Assembly (NCBI GenBank): GCA_002633025.1
Contig: NMRB01001836.1
Span: forward strand, 38,502-102,501
From: Notospermus geniculatus
Lineage: Eukaryota > Nemertea > Pilidiophora > Heteronemertea > Lineidae
DNA length: 64,000 nucleotides
Direction of reading: 5' to 3'
Both the position numbers and the translations under genes were made by a program. Positions 21,591-32,559 of this stretch are shown in pieces; positions within the stretch are counted from its first letter, which is position 1; the number at the start of each line of letters is the position of its first letter. The notes under the pieces are model-generated. The model searched no databases. It saw only the letters and a list, made by a program, of their open reading frames with translations, and was not told the DNA's origin.

Positions 21591-21930
21591 TAAGGTAATC
21601 TGCATGAGGTTTTTCAGTGACATCTGGTATGGCCTTTCCAACAACCAGCCATGTTCCCCCTTCACTAGTGGAGATTCCTGCACTCCCTTTTATAATTGGA
21701 GGGTAGTTCTGACACCTTCCGGTCCCACTGGGACCGACCGTTCCATATTTACATATCAGGCTCACATAGTTATTCATAGAATGCCGATAAGTCCCAACGG
21801 GTTTTTATCTCCAGGTCCGATGACGAGTACATATAGTATGCAGATTTATCACCATCCTGAAGGCAGTTTGTATAACAGATTTACGGCTATCAAAAATAAC
21901 CAGAGAACTTAGTACACTGGAAGTACAGAC
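21586..21930 (-). other. unexplained open stretch, possible coding remnant
   Basis: The minus-strand frame at 21586-21777 encodes a plausible-looking CKYGTVGPSGTGRCQNYPP segment and SEGGTWLVVGKAIPDV, then runs into SINE-A. Stops lie just upstream and no clear splice sites frame it. I do not recognise it. Confidence 0.15.
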
Positions 21931-21959
21931 ACAAAAATCTCAGTGAAATCATCTCTTTG

Positions 21960-22490
21960 AGCTATGTCTGAGGGTTAAAACCTTTGTTAAAACCTATGTC
22001 TGAGGGCTAACTCTTTGCTAAAACCTATGTCTGAGGGTTAAAACCTTCCTTAAAACCTATGTCTGAGGGTTAAAACCTTTGCTAAAACCTATGTCTGAGG
22101 CTACCTTTGGTTAACCTACTGGTATGTCCGAGGGCTAAAACCTTTGTTAAAACCTATGTCTCAGGGTTAAAACCTTTGCTAAAACCTATCTCTGAGGGTT
22201 AAACTCCTAGCTAAAACCTATGTCTCAGGGCTAAATTCTGTGCTAAAACCTATGTCTCGGGGCTAAAATCTTTGCTAAAACCTATGTCTGAGGGTTAAAA
22301 CCTTTGCTAAAACCGATGTCTGAGGGGTAAAACCTATGTCTGAGGGTTAAAACCTCTCCTTAAACCTATGTCTGAGGGTTAAAACCTTTGTTTAAACCTA
22401 TGTCTGAGGGTTAAAACCTTTGCTTAAACCTATGTCTGAGGGCTAAAACCTTCGCTTAAACCTATGTCTGAGGGTTGAAATCTATGCATT
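21960..22490. repeat. minisatellite, about 32-bp unit
   Basis: About 16 copies of a unit reading AAACCTATGTCTGAGGGTTA then AAACCTTTGCTT, with one degenerate unit near 22100 and length variants of 20-33 bp. Confidence 0.95.
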
Positions 22491-22710
22491 TTGTGACTGC
22501 AATCACAGCCTCGAAATATTCCCTAGCATCACCCACAAACCTTGAGGCAATTTACCACACTATCGTGTGCAACACAGTAAATGGTAATATTAGACGCATG
22601 CAAAATCTATGAACATGTTGGCATTATCAATTTACGACATGTAAACCGAAACACTGGGCCTGGATTATTGAAATCCATTGAGTAGCATTCACCAAGTGTA
22701 TTGAAGGTTT

Positions 22711-23168
22711 AGGGATCATCTCAAAATTGCTTCATGCCCAGAGAGACAAAAAATTTTTGTCTGAGGGAGGGGTCGATCAGCACTTTCCTGACCAAAATTT
22801 CATCTTTTTTAGAACTTTTGGCATCACGTGTAAATTAGAAGAAAGAAACCAGGGGCCGGTTGCACAAAACTCATGATAGCACTAACTTGGTGTTAGCGCT
22901 AACTTTATGTTAGATGACGTAAAAATCCCTTGTCTTTTTACGTCATTTAACATAAAGTTAGCGCTAACACCGAGTTAGCGCTAACATGAGTTTTGTGCAA
23001 CCCAGCCCTGAGAACTTCCGATATAGGAAGATTATCATGTTTTATCATGTACCCTACTGTTGATGCCAGACTTATGACTTTTTTCGTCATTTTGAGGGGG
23101 GAGGGCATCCACAGAGAGATGAAAAAATTTCGTCTCTCTGGGCATCAAGCAATTTTGAGATGATCCCT
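22711..23168. mobile_element. PIF/Harbinger-like MITE with TTA duplication, containing another MITE
   Basis: Ends GGGATCATCTCAAAATTGCT and the inverse, about 50-bp arms that include GCCCAGAGAGAC. TTA on both flanks. Confidence 0.75.
22852..23009. mobile_element. palindromic MITE, GGTTGCAC family
   Basis: GGGGCCGGTTGCACAAAACT and inverse, with TTAGCGCTAAC repeats. Second copy of the element at 17895-18051, nested in the element at 22711-23168. Confidence 0.85.
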
Positions 23169-23487
23169 TAGTGTAAATCGTATCAAGCACTCTCTTCAGT
23201 GGTTACAACAATCGGCGGCGACGAGTTATTGATTTGCTGCTCTTCCTGGCGGCAGTGGTTCAATGACGGGAATCAGACCATTGTGTTTTATAAATATTGT
23301 TATTTCAAATATTCAGTTGTGAACTCCAACTTGGCTGATTAGTGGTTTTCCAGACAATATTAAGTGAGGTATACATAATGTAGGAGGGAACCAGAGCTCC
23401 CAGAGGAAGCCAAAATGCTGTCGAAGGACCATTTGGGAAAGAGCAAAATTGGAAGACGTCAGTGGTACTTCAGACAAAACTGCGTTT

Positions 23488-23551
23488 GGTTATCACGTCC
23501 ACTTAGCAAGTGTCAGGTCCCAGGTTCAAATCTGGCCTGGGCCATATGGTA
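23488..23551 (+). repeat. SINE-A head fragment
   Basis: GTTATCACGTCCACTTAGC to GGCCTGGGCCATATGG only. Body missing. Confidence 0.7.
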
Positions 23552-23559
23552 GTCTAGGA

Positions 23560-24140
23560 AAACCCCATCTGGTGCTCACCAGTCTATCTGGCCTGACGGC
23601 CATCTAGCCTGGTTCGAATCCATCACATTTCCCGTTTCTGAGGGGGTGAGAGCCTCAGCCAATCATCGGGGCGCGAAGGAAAATCGACGTGCCAATCAAA
23701 ATCCATGTTACAAATGCGAGCGTGAAGAGCAAAGAAAGTGTCCAACGGTGATTTGTTTCGCGAGTTCTTATTGGCTCGGAGGCGGGGTCAAGTAGGGGTC
23801 AGGTTCATTAATAATTTATGCATTAACGGAAAAGATGACAGGATTCGGACAAGGCTAAAGACGGAGTCGATAGCCTTGTTTGGACAAGATGGGAAAACCC
23901 GTGAGACACTGAATGATCAACAAGGGCTGAACTAGATTGCCTGTGCATTGATCTGCTACTGTTTACCTGTTACGTAGTACATATCTAGCTACTGAAATTA
24001 GCGGGTTCACCAAGGCCATTAACACTTTCCTCAAACACGGCATCCGACGGGTTTTCCTAGACCGCCACACATATGGTAGAATTGAGTGGAGTGACAGAAG
24101 ACGTCATGCAGGGCACGGAGGATGATTTTGTTGAAGCAAG
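23560..24140. other. unassigned DNA
   Basis: No supported gene. A 65-codon plus-strand frame at 23738-23935 has no recognisable domain. Confidence 0.3.
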
Positions 24141-24146
24141 GTGCTT

Positions 24147-24212
24147 CGACAGCCTAGTGGTTGTCACGTCCGCTTAGCAAGCGGCAGGTTCTGGGTTTGA
24201 GCCTGGGCAGTA
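24147..24212 (+). repeat. SINE-A head fragment
   Basis: ACAGCCTAGTGGTTGTCACG with the CGCTTAGCAAGCGGCAGG block. Truncated after the B box. Confidence 0.7.
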
Positions 24213-24278
24213 ACTTCTGAGACATTCAGACAAACTTCCCAAAATTTTTCTGCACTCTCGGAACTATAACTGTCGTTT

Positions 24279-24560
24279 CATAGACAAATCCCAAATTGAC
24301 GTAAACGGGAAAGATCTGCGCACTTCCGCCGAAATAGCAACAAGAACCTCGGTCTGAAACTGAATGACGTGACGCAGAGAACCCCACGACAGTGACTTGG
24401 ACGACGTTACGTAAGAGTTGACCATTGCTGAATCACGACATTACGTAAGAGTTGACCACTGCTGAATCACGGATTGCGTCACGTCAGCTGGTTTCAGATC
24501 GAGGTTCTTGTTGCTATTTTGGCTGAAGTGCGCAGAACTTGGAATTTGGGATTTGTCTAT
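24279..24560. mobile_element. foldback MITE, ATAGACAAATCCC family
   Basis: Ends ATAGACAAATCCCAAATT and inverse, with arms of about 85 bp that include AGCAACAAGAACCTCG. TA can be read at both borders. Confidence 0.75.
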
Positions 24561-24830
24561 AATCCACTAGAAATTTTCTCTCAGACACTAACTTCTAATG
24601 GTGAAAACTTACTAGTGGAGTAGTGCCCAAAGTCAACATTTTGACAGACCACAAATTTTCCTATGAATATGACAATTTGAGGTTAAAGTGACACTTGACC
24701 CCACTTCACAGAGTTTGAGGTGTGAATTCAGGGTATGATTACAATGTCAAGTGTTGACTATTGTGAGATCCATTCCCTTAATTAGACTGGTCAGATTAAT
24801 AACAGGAATTATAAAGCGCTTTCCACTATA

Positions 24831-24985
24831 AAGCGGCCCATACTCGATCAATATTATTGCACAATATGAGGATCGCAATGGGCAATATTATTGCCAATCT
24901 TTCTTCTACCCATCATGTGAAAAGCACACGACCACCCATTTGGGCTCCATATTGTGCAATGATATTGCGTGTGTATGGGCGGCTT
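24831..24985. mobile_element. foldback MITE, GCGGCCCATAC family
   Basis: AAGCGGCCCATACTCGATCA and the inverted GTGTATGGGCGGCTT, with internal CAATATTATTGC repeats. Confidence 0.7.
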
Positions 24986-25139
24986 AACACAACCTCACCC
25001 CAGGCATGGTGTAACCTCACACTATTACCCCAGCCTCCCCACACACTGAACTAGTGCACACAAATGTATAATGCTCAGCCGCATTTGCATAGTATTACTT
25101 GAAATGGCACAGTCATAAAACTTAAGCCTTCCACACACT

Positions 25140-25291
25140 GGAGCTATCTGCTGAGCAAAAAGTCATTTGAGACCGTTTGCTCAGCAGATAGCGCGCATGT
25201 GCGTGTATTTTTCGGTCAGTTTTCTGCCTCGCGAGGCAGAAAGCTCACCGAAAATACGTCCACACGCGAGCTATCTGCTGAGCAAACGGTC
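25140..25291. repeat. compound palindrome
   Basis: The word GCTATCTGCTGAGCAAA occurs three times, twice direct (25143, 25270) and once inverted (25176). 25171-25291 folds on a perfect centre TGCCTCGCGAGGCA (25225-25238). Confidence 0.75.
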
Positions 25292-25549
25292 AGAAATATT
25301 CATGAAATCAATGCAACATGTGCGAGTTACCATAACGACCTTGACTTAGCATGACAAATTGAATCAGACCATTGATAAGAACATTACACCATGCCTAAAT
25401 CCTAAACCATTTATGGGGGATTATGAAGTGAGATTATTGGGACGTGCATTTGCTGAATCGAATTATGAATATTGCGATGGACAGTGATAACAAATTAGTT
25501 CGATGCAACACCAGCGGATACAATCCAATGAGGAAACACAGAACCAATA

Positions 25550-26390
25550 TTGCAAAATGGCATTCAGTACCATTCAATGAGGGTGGCACAGAACCAGTAC
25601 TAGTTCTGCAAAATGGTATGATCATCCAAAGTGGGTGGCAGAGAACCCAAATTGCAAAATTTGTTGCCATCAACATCTAGTATTAGCGTGGCACAGAACC
25701 AGCAATGCAAAATGGTATAAGCATCCAAAGAGGTGGCAGAGAACCCGAATCGCAAATATTTTTGGTATTATCATCCAATGAGGGTGGCACAGGACCAGAA
25801 CTGCAAAATGGCAGGCCTTGTCTTCTGAGGCAAGTGAAAAACAGCTCGCCTCAGAACAATAGAGTTTTCTATTGTTCTCAGGCGAGTAGTTTTTTTACTC
25901 GCCTCAGAAGACAAGGCCTGAAATGGCATGATCATCCAAAGACATGAAAGAGGGTGGCAAAGAACTAAAATTGAAAAATTTGTTGGCATCAACATCCAAT
26001 ACGGGTGGCACGGAACCAGCAATGCAAAATGGTATGATCATCCAAAGAGGATGGCAGAGAAACCGAATTGCAAAATTTCCTGGCATTGCTATCAAATGAG
26101 AGTGGCTCAGAAGCAATATTGCAAAATGGTATTACCATCTATTGAGGGTGGCACAGAATACTGCAAAATGGGTTTACCATCCTTGAGGGTGGCACAGAAT
26201 ACTGCAAAATGGTATTACCATCCATTGAGTGTGGCGCAGAATACTGCAAAATGGTATTACCATCCATGAGGGTGGCACAGAATACTGCAAAATGGTATTA
26301 CCATCCGATGAAGGTGGCAGAGAACCGAAAATTGCAAATTTTTGATATTACCATCGAAGGAGGGTGGCACCGAACCATCTATCATAATTT
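25550..26390. repeat. minisatellite, about 40-48 bp unit
   Basis: Units read GAGGGTGGCACAGAACCAGA, then TTGCAAAATGGTAT and TACCATCCA. About 18 copies, most regular at 26130-26310, and interrupted by the element at 25812-25920. Confidence 0.95.
25812..25920. mobile_element. 109-bp palindromic MITE in the minisatellite, 6-bp target duplication
   Basis: CAGGCCTTGTCTTCTGAGGC and its exact inverse. Arms cover nearly the whole element. AAATGG flanks both ends (25806-25811, 25921-25926). Neighbouring minisatellite units show the uninterrupted site. Confidence 0.9.
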
Positions 26391-26399
26391 TTAAAACAA

Positions 26400-26825
26400 G
26401 CAATCTTTATCAAATATGGCAACACAGCGAACACAGACACTAGAATATTGACCCACGATTTGATTCCCATTACAGCGCTTGGGTTTCATTTTTTCACACA
26501 ACCTAAAACAGTCAGAACATGGTTTATGAAATCAAATTTGTCACGAATGATGAAATTACGTCCTGCTCATGTTTGGTAATTAATACATGAGAGGGCCCCG
26601 GGGGTCGTTATCGGTTTTGTATAACTTAGTTATCATGCATGCTACGCTATTTGCTGCATGAAAAATACAGGGTGAGTTAGTTAGCATTAGTTAGTTGAAA
26701 GCGGAGCGCCAACTGCTCCATTATTTGCTCTGTATAGACATTATTGGGAGAATAAATCCAAAGTAGGAGGAAACCGGGGTGCTGGAGAAAACTTGTGATG
26801 TCAGAGTCGCCCACTACCACATGAA
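26400..26825. other. unassigned DNA
   Basis: No supported gene or element. Confidence 0.3.
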
Positions 26826-26827
26826 AA

Positions 26828-26941
26828 GCAGGACCCATGTTCCCGAAGCCGTCGTAAGGTTAACGATGTCGTTATGCTATGCATTTTTCCTGTTTTAACG
26901 ATATCGTCAACCGAACGACGGCTTCGGGAACATGGGCCCTG
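26828..26941. mobile_element. palindromic MITE, CCATGTTCCCGAAGCC family
   Basis: Arms of about 48 bp starting GACCCATGTTCCCGAAGCCG, with inverted right arm. Short non-coding centre. Confidence 0.8.
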
Positions 26942-27165
26942 GTCCGATTGGGGATTTGTAGCAGAAATGGTCAACTGGAAAACTCATGGTTCTAAGGAAA
27001 GCTCGTTTCTTCTTCCGTATAAGTGCGGCTTTAGACAAAATATTTCTTTCATATAAATTACAAAACTTTAAATTACATTATGAATTCTATTTAACCGAAT
27101 AGCACCTGTAGTGCCGGAAAGCGTCATGATAAGGAAATGCCTCTGCTTTGGCCTTGATTCAGGAG

Positions 27166-27409
27166 TAGCCTGGTTCCACTGGCCTCCACAGATGGCGTTG
27201 GGGTGGGAGAGTGTGAGGCCAGGTACGCGCTACCTGAATTCCGGGCTTTTCTGATGTCACCAACGATCGACGAGCTCATGATTTCAACACACAGTCGACC
27301 GTTGGTGACGTCAGAAAACCCCGGAATTCCGGGCTTTTTGATTACCGCGTACCTGGCCTCATACTCTCCCACCCCAACGCCATCTGTCGAGGCCAGTGGA
27401 ACCAGGCTA
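27166..27409. mobile_element. long-TIR foldback with 10-bp target duplication (MuDR-like)
   Basis: Perfect ends TAGCCTGGTTCCACTGGCC and inverse, with arms of about 100 bp. Direct repeats GATTCAGGAG flank it (27156-27165 and 27410-27419). Confidence 0.85.
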
Positions 27410-27622
27410 GATTCAGGAGGTCAAGGTCATAACTTGTAATAGTCAGTTTTTTACTTCATCGGTACATTTTTCGACTCCACCAAGTGCCAATTTTCATGGT
27501 TTTGGGGAAAACCCTTCAGGGAACAGACATACAAATGGTGCTAGAACGATAAATAATAGAATTCGACATAAATTACATATTTTTTTATAAATTAAAGAAT
27601 TTAATATAAAGTACAGAATTAC

Positions 27623-27707
27623 CTGTTCTGAGCAGTCCCAGCATGAAGCTAGTCACTAGTATAACGTCCATTTCACTTCGTGGTTTATGTGTAGACATCT
27701 TGCTCAT
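27623..27707 (-). CDS. possible first coding exon with hydrophobic leader
   Basis: The acceptor CTTTTTATTTTCAG is followed by a short leader, an in-frame TAA, then ATG. 28 codons end at a donor (AACAG|GTAATT, phase 1). The peptide MSKMSTHKPRSEM then DVILVTSFMLGLLRT has a basic start and a short hydrophobic run, like a signal anchor. It lies 8.9 kb upstream of the DIPK2 exon on the same strand, and DIPK2 proteins start with such an anchor. The middle exons that would join them were not seen. It could belong to another gene or be chance. Confidence 0.3.
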
Positions 27708-27804
27708 TTACCACGCACCTGAAAATAAAAAGTGGACAAAAAATAAGTGAAATGAAATTGTTGTATGAACTAGAGGCCTATGGATGTTGTGCTCAGCTAC
27801 TCAG

Positions 27805-28240
27805 CTGAATAAATAATTCAAATAAATAAATAATTCAAATAAATAAATAAATAAATGGATTAAACAATAATTCAAATAAATAAATAAATGGAATAAATTT
27901 AAAATAAATAAATTAAATAATTACATTATTAAAATAAATGAATAATTCAAAGATGAAAACAATAACTGAAACAATGAATAAATGAAATAAATAAGTAATT
28001 GAAATAAATGAATAAATACCGTAACTGAAAAAAATAAATAGATGAAATAATTGAAAATTGAAATTAAAAAATCATTTAAATAAAAAATATTAAATTGAAA
28101 TAAATAATTGAAATAATTATAAAATTGAAATAAACAAATATTCTAAATAAATAAATAAATGACACAATTAATAATTGAATATTTGCTAGTAATTGAATTA
28201 ATTAAATAACTGAAATAAAGAATAATTGAAATTGAATAAG
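27805..28240. repeat. AT-rich low-complexity tract
   Basis: Irregular (AAATAAAT)n and ATTGAAATAA words over more than 400 bp. Confidence 0.9.
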
Positions 28241-28544
28241 ATTTAGCACACTGAGTCTTCCTCAATGTTTCTGTCAGCAACTTCAACATCAGAATTTCCA
28301 TTTTCCAGAAGACAAATGATAAAACCCACGCAACAGCTTCAATCCAATGGAACGTGACTCAGCCCCCACCCCGGGGATTACTGAGATCTGTCGATAAGGG
28401 TTGCGCATGACAGGGGATAAAATCCTACACGCAGAAAATCAGTGAATCGGTCAGAAGAATTCATTAGAAGGCTGATAGCTGAGGAATCTTTGATTTTGTG
28501 GTGATCATACCTGATAAGAAGGGAAGAAGTTCTATTAGTGTTGT

Positions 28545-29045
28545 ATTGGATTTTCCCATCAAGGCCGAAGCTGAAGCATTATTGACCCTGGTAAGTATGG
28601 AAGAGGCTGTCTCAAGCTACTCATGTTCCTCACTTGGATGGGGTCTTTTACTTGCCCTTGCAAAGGCACAAGGTACATGTACAAAGCACAGCAGTTTATT
28701 GTACCAAGGCACAAGGTACAACGACCATGGCTTACTGTCCCATGCCATTTTTCCCCAGGGCTGGAGCCAAAGCATTATTGGCCCTGGTAAGTATGGAAGA
28801 GGCTGTCTCAAGCTACTCATGTTCCTCACTCGGGTGGGGTCTTTTACTTGCATCTCAAGCTACTCATGTTCCTCACTTCAATGGGGTCGTTTACTTGCCC
28901 TTGCAGAGGCACAAGGTACAAGGCACCATAGCTTACTGTCCCATGCGATGGACGTGAGGGGCCAGGGATGATTATAATCCCATATGACCAGGGATTCGAA
29001 TCTGGGACCTGTGCTTGCCGATCAGATGTGATAACTATGGACTGG
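28545..29045 (-). repeat. SINE-A copies in partial tandem
   Basis: Minus-oriented. The GGCCCTGGTAAGTATGGAAG and TTTTACTTGCCCTTGC blocks recur (28570-28760, 28750-28920). The head with its B box (GGGATTCGAATCTGGGACC) is at 28990. Confidence 0.8.
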
Positions 29046-29082
29046 CTTGCAAAGATGAGATATCCATGTGTTTCCTACACTA

Positions 29083-29248
29083 CAGGGACGGATCCACGAT
29101 TTCGGAAAAAGCTCTGTGCTAGAAACATTGAAATCCGCAGTGAATTTCAACAATTTGCTCCAAATTTCAGAATTTCATGGTCAATTTTACAGATTTGTTG
29201 GCCGAAAGGAGCGTGAGCCAGGTGCCCCCCCCCCCGGATCAATGCCTG
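29083..29248. mobile_element. MITE, CAGGGACGGATCC family
   Basis: Ends CAGGGACGGATCC and the inverted GGATCAATGCCTG. CACTA flanks both sides. Homologous to 45593-45769 along its whole length. CAG-type termini with 5-bp duplications resemble hAT-like elements. Confidence 0.75.
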
Positions 29249-29249
29249 C

Positions 29250-29700
29250 ACTACACCAGCTTTAGTGTTCAAGGACAATCATGACAGCCTGGATGCCGTA
29301 ACAAGAATTCTCGTCATACCTTCTGTCATTTAATCATCTGACTCACGGTTCAAGCCAATCACGATTCCGTGCGCCACATATAAATGTCCGATACGCCTCA
29401 CAAAAGGTCCCATAATGCAACAGGCGATGCGAGGCAATAACTGGTTTTTGCATCCAATAAGAGTTATAGTGCAACCGTAATGAGGGTAAGAGCGGTATTT
29501 TGCATTTTATGCCGGAACCTTAACGACCTCGTGAGTCAGAGCTGAATGTATGGCTATCGTGACTTCGCCTGATGTGTCGTTCTTATGACCACTGATGAGT
29601 ACCACAGCTTCTGCAGCTGATGATGGCTCTGGTGTAATGTCCCACATTATACATGTAGCTGTACTTCTAAGGACATTAAGGATGGATCCTAGATTTTTTG
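29250..29700. other. unassigned DNA
   Basis: No supported gene or element. Confidence 0.3.
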
Positions 29701-29714
29701 CAGAACTGAAGATG

Positions 29715-29843
29715 CAGTGTTTCCACCAGGAATTTTTGTGAGGGGGGACATATAGAAAATTTGACAGAATTCTTGGTCAAAAACACAAATTTTGACTTTT
29801 TGAGGGGGATATCACCCCCTATCCCCCTCTGGTGGAAACACTG
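29715..29843. mobile_element. MITE, CAGTGTTTCCACCAG family
   Basis: CAGTGTTTCCACCAG and inverse, 129 bp. The ends resemble those of the CAGGGTTTCCGCCAG elements at 36328, 42820 and 52143. Confidence 0.7.
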
Positions 29844-29849
29844 ACCTGG

Positions 29850-30655
29850 AAGGTGGTCATATGCAGTTGTTGGCAACCATGATGAGGGTTCTTGGAAGTT
29901 CTCCTACTTCACAGGAAATTTCAAAATTGAAATGTTCAGAGAGCGAACTGGTCATGCCAATCAAAGTGTCTGAATCGAGAATCAAACACCGCCATCTTGA
30001 ATCAATTAGCAATCACATCGGGAACTTCACCAACTAAGAGCATTTGCGCAACTGCTGTTGTTTTGCTGCCTTCAAATTGAACATGTTTATTTTTTCTCGT
30101 ACTTTCGGCATAGAGCACTGGACGTATATACGCTACCATATGACAGCCCGATGAAAAATCCTTTGAGGCTGGCATAGTGTTACGTATTGAAGGGTGTAGT
30201 GTTGCGTACTTTTGCTTAGTGTGGGGTCAGGGACTACACCGATCTTCCGCGTAAGCAACCTAATTTCGGCGTACTTGGTACAACGTAACTCTAAGCAGGT
30301 CTGGTGTGAAAGCGGCTTTAAGGAAACCAACAACAGTGAATTCCCCACAAAGAGCCAGTCTGGAACCAGAAGAGTTAAAGTGATAATGTCATTCCTTCGG
30401 ATGCTGATCCCCAGATGTGTAATGAAGCTGTGAGTTTGTACTCCACAAGTGTCCAACCATTCAATAAGTCACAATCAACGTGACTCACAGGTCGTTAGCA
30501 GTCGTAAACCATCATGTCAGAAATGCTAATCCCGTGTGTATTTCTCTACTGTAAACCCAGTCTTTTCTGGTTTTATTCGCTCTTAAACCCCATATTCTCC
30601 CACTGCAGGGCTGGCTCACTCCTCTTTATACGCTTGCGCACAAAATTTGTGTAAG
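29850..30655. other. unassigned DNA
   Basis: No supported gene. Open frames of up to 107 codons on the minus strand lack recognisable motifs. Confidence 0.3.
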
Positions 30656-30666
30656 TGGATTGTATT

Positions 30667-30970
30667 GGAGCCAAGGAGCCACGGTGGTGTAGTGGTTCGG
30701 GCCTCCGACTAGCGGTCAGAGGATCCCGGGTTCGAATCCCGCTGCTGGCGTGAGACTTTGGGCAGGTCTCTTTGCCTTACTGGCCTCTCTCCACCCAGGT
30801 GTATAAATGGGTACCGGTCGGAAATGCTCAGATTGTAGCGCTGAATCAGCAGCTCATCTGAGTTCTACTGAAAGGTTTCAGGATAGACTGGGGTTAAAGT
30901 GTGAAGTCGGATGACACCTCTACCATTGTTGATATCAGACTATAAACCCAAACTTTAACTTTTTTTTTTT
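30667..30970 (+). repeat. SINE-C, complete with target duplication
   Basis: tRNA-derived head with perfect A box TGGTGTAGTGG and B box GGTTCGAATCC. A body of about 220 bp and a T10+ tail follow. ATTGTATT flanks both sides (30659-30666 and 30971-30978), as expected for LINE-driven retroposition. Confidence 0.9.
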
Positions 30971-31159
30971 ATTGTATTTGTATCTTTCCATCACGACCAG
31001 ATATCCAACATAGAGAGCACAACAACAAACAACACACAAAATTATCGTAAAGGTAAAGTCATCTCCGAATTTCGCAAATTTTCGACCCCAACCGGAGTCG
31101 TCCTCAGGCACTTTCCCGTAGAGATCTCAGAAGTGAATGGAACATTCACTTCCAAGAAG

Positions 31160-31412
31160 TGAATGGTTCGCACATCTGGTTCGCAAGTGGTAGGTCCCAG
31201 GTTTGAATCCAGCGTGGACCACGTGGCATTAACCATCCCTGGCTCTTCAGTCCATCACATGGGACAGCAAGCCCTGGTGTCTTGCACCATGCGTCTTTGC
31301 AGGGGCAAGTAAAAGACCCCATCCAAGTGAGGTACATGAGTAGCTTGAGATGGCCTCTCCTCCATACTTAGCAGGGACATGCCATGGTTTCAGTCCTGAT
31401 GGAAAATCTAAT
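31160..31412 (+). repeat. SINE-A
   Basis: GGTAGGTCCCAGGTTTGAATC, CATCCCTGGCTCTTCAG and the GACCCCATCCAAGTGAGG tail. Confidence 0.8.
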
Positions 31413-31865
31413 ACAAAGTCACAAGTGGCGAGACTGCCTTCTACCATTAGTGGCTAGAATATACACAGCATCTTTAGAATGTCTTCAGCTCCCTCCACAA
31501 GATTCCCACCATCAGCAGCCGCCCCTCAACGATACCCAACGTATCCCGGGAAATGTCAAACGCACAAAGTACTGTGGTAATTAACCGTCGGCTTATATCG
31601 TGGTGGAAACATCAAACAATAGAGATCACGTCAAGAAAAGAAGATTTCAGACAAGATAATGCGATGGTTTTACTTCTGTCTTGTGTTCCGCGCAGGGTTC
31701 TCTGAATTCTTTGTCTTTGGTACAAATAATCTCTGTTTGATATTTGCCACCGGGATAATAGTGGAGAAATCACAAGAGCTGGTCGCTAGGCTTTACCTAT
31801 ACCAGGCTGATGTGGGAGGTCTGTCACATGGGCATTGCGCTGTCTCGTTTGTACATTGTATTGTA

Positions 31866-32300
31866 TTTTCAATGAGGGCGGAAGCCAAAGTATTATTGGC
31901 CCTGGTACAGTACCGTACAGAGCAAATTCACCTGCCCTTATCAGCATACCTTCTGCATGCGTCACGTGGAACTTCAATTCATTGTGTGTGGCATGGGCAC
32001 TAGTATGTCATGAATCTTTTCCGCGTGACCTCAGCGCACCACAAGCAAATGACATTACATCTTACTGCTTGCCTTCCACGGTGGCATGCGACAAGCATTA
32101 CAAGTGCAGAAGATACGAGGACGGTACGTGGTACGTGGATGGTATGCCACGCAGAAGGTCAGTCAGGCAACGTACTGTGAGCATGGTGAGTATGGAAGAG
32201 GCCATTTCAAGCTGTGTTCCTCACTTGGATGGGGTCTTTTACTTGCCCTTGCAAAGGCACAAGGTTCAAGGCACCACGGCTTACTGTCAGTGTCCCTTGG
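31866..32300 (-). repeat. SINE-A interrupted by about 270 bp
   Basis: The 3' part (31866-31910, TATTATTGGCCCTGG) and the 5' part (32186-32300, GAGTATGGAAGAGGCCATTT) are parts of one copy. The insert begins TACAGTACCGTACAG and ends near ACGTACTGTGAGC. Confidence 0.65.
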
Positions 32301-32305
32301 AAGAA

Positions 32306-32555
32306 TCTTGATAACCTAGTGATCATGTCCGCAAGCGGTAGGTCCTGGGTTTGAATCTAGCCAGGGCCATGTGGGATCATCCGTGGCTCTTTACGTCCAT
32401 CACATTGGACTGTCTGTTGCATTGCATTGTACCTTGTCTCAAGTAAAAAGACTCATCCAGGTGAGGAGCATGGGTACCGTGAGGTGGCCTCTTCCACACT
32501 TATCAGGGCCAATAATGCTCGCAGCTTCAGCTCTTGTGGAAAAAATTCAATACAT
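32306..32555 (+). repeat. SINE-A
   Basis: Diverged head GATAACCTAGTGATCATGTC, B-box-like GGGTTTGAATC, tail CATCCAGGTGAGGAGCATG. Confidence 0.75.
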
Positions 32556-32559
32556 TACC

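Noticed and set aside
25550-26390. CRISPR-like array
   Set aside because: Units are contiguous tandem repeats with no unique spacers, in animal DNA.
28498-28971. 157-codon frame with repeated SSYSCSSLGWGLLLALA
   Set aside because: This is SINE-A read in one frame; the same peptide recurs wherever SINE-A is present.
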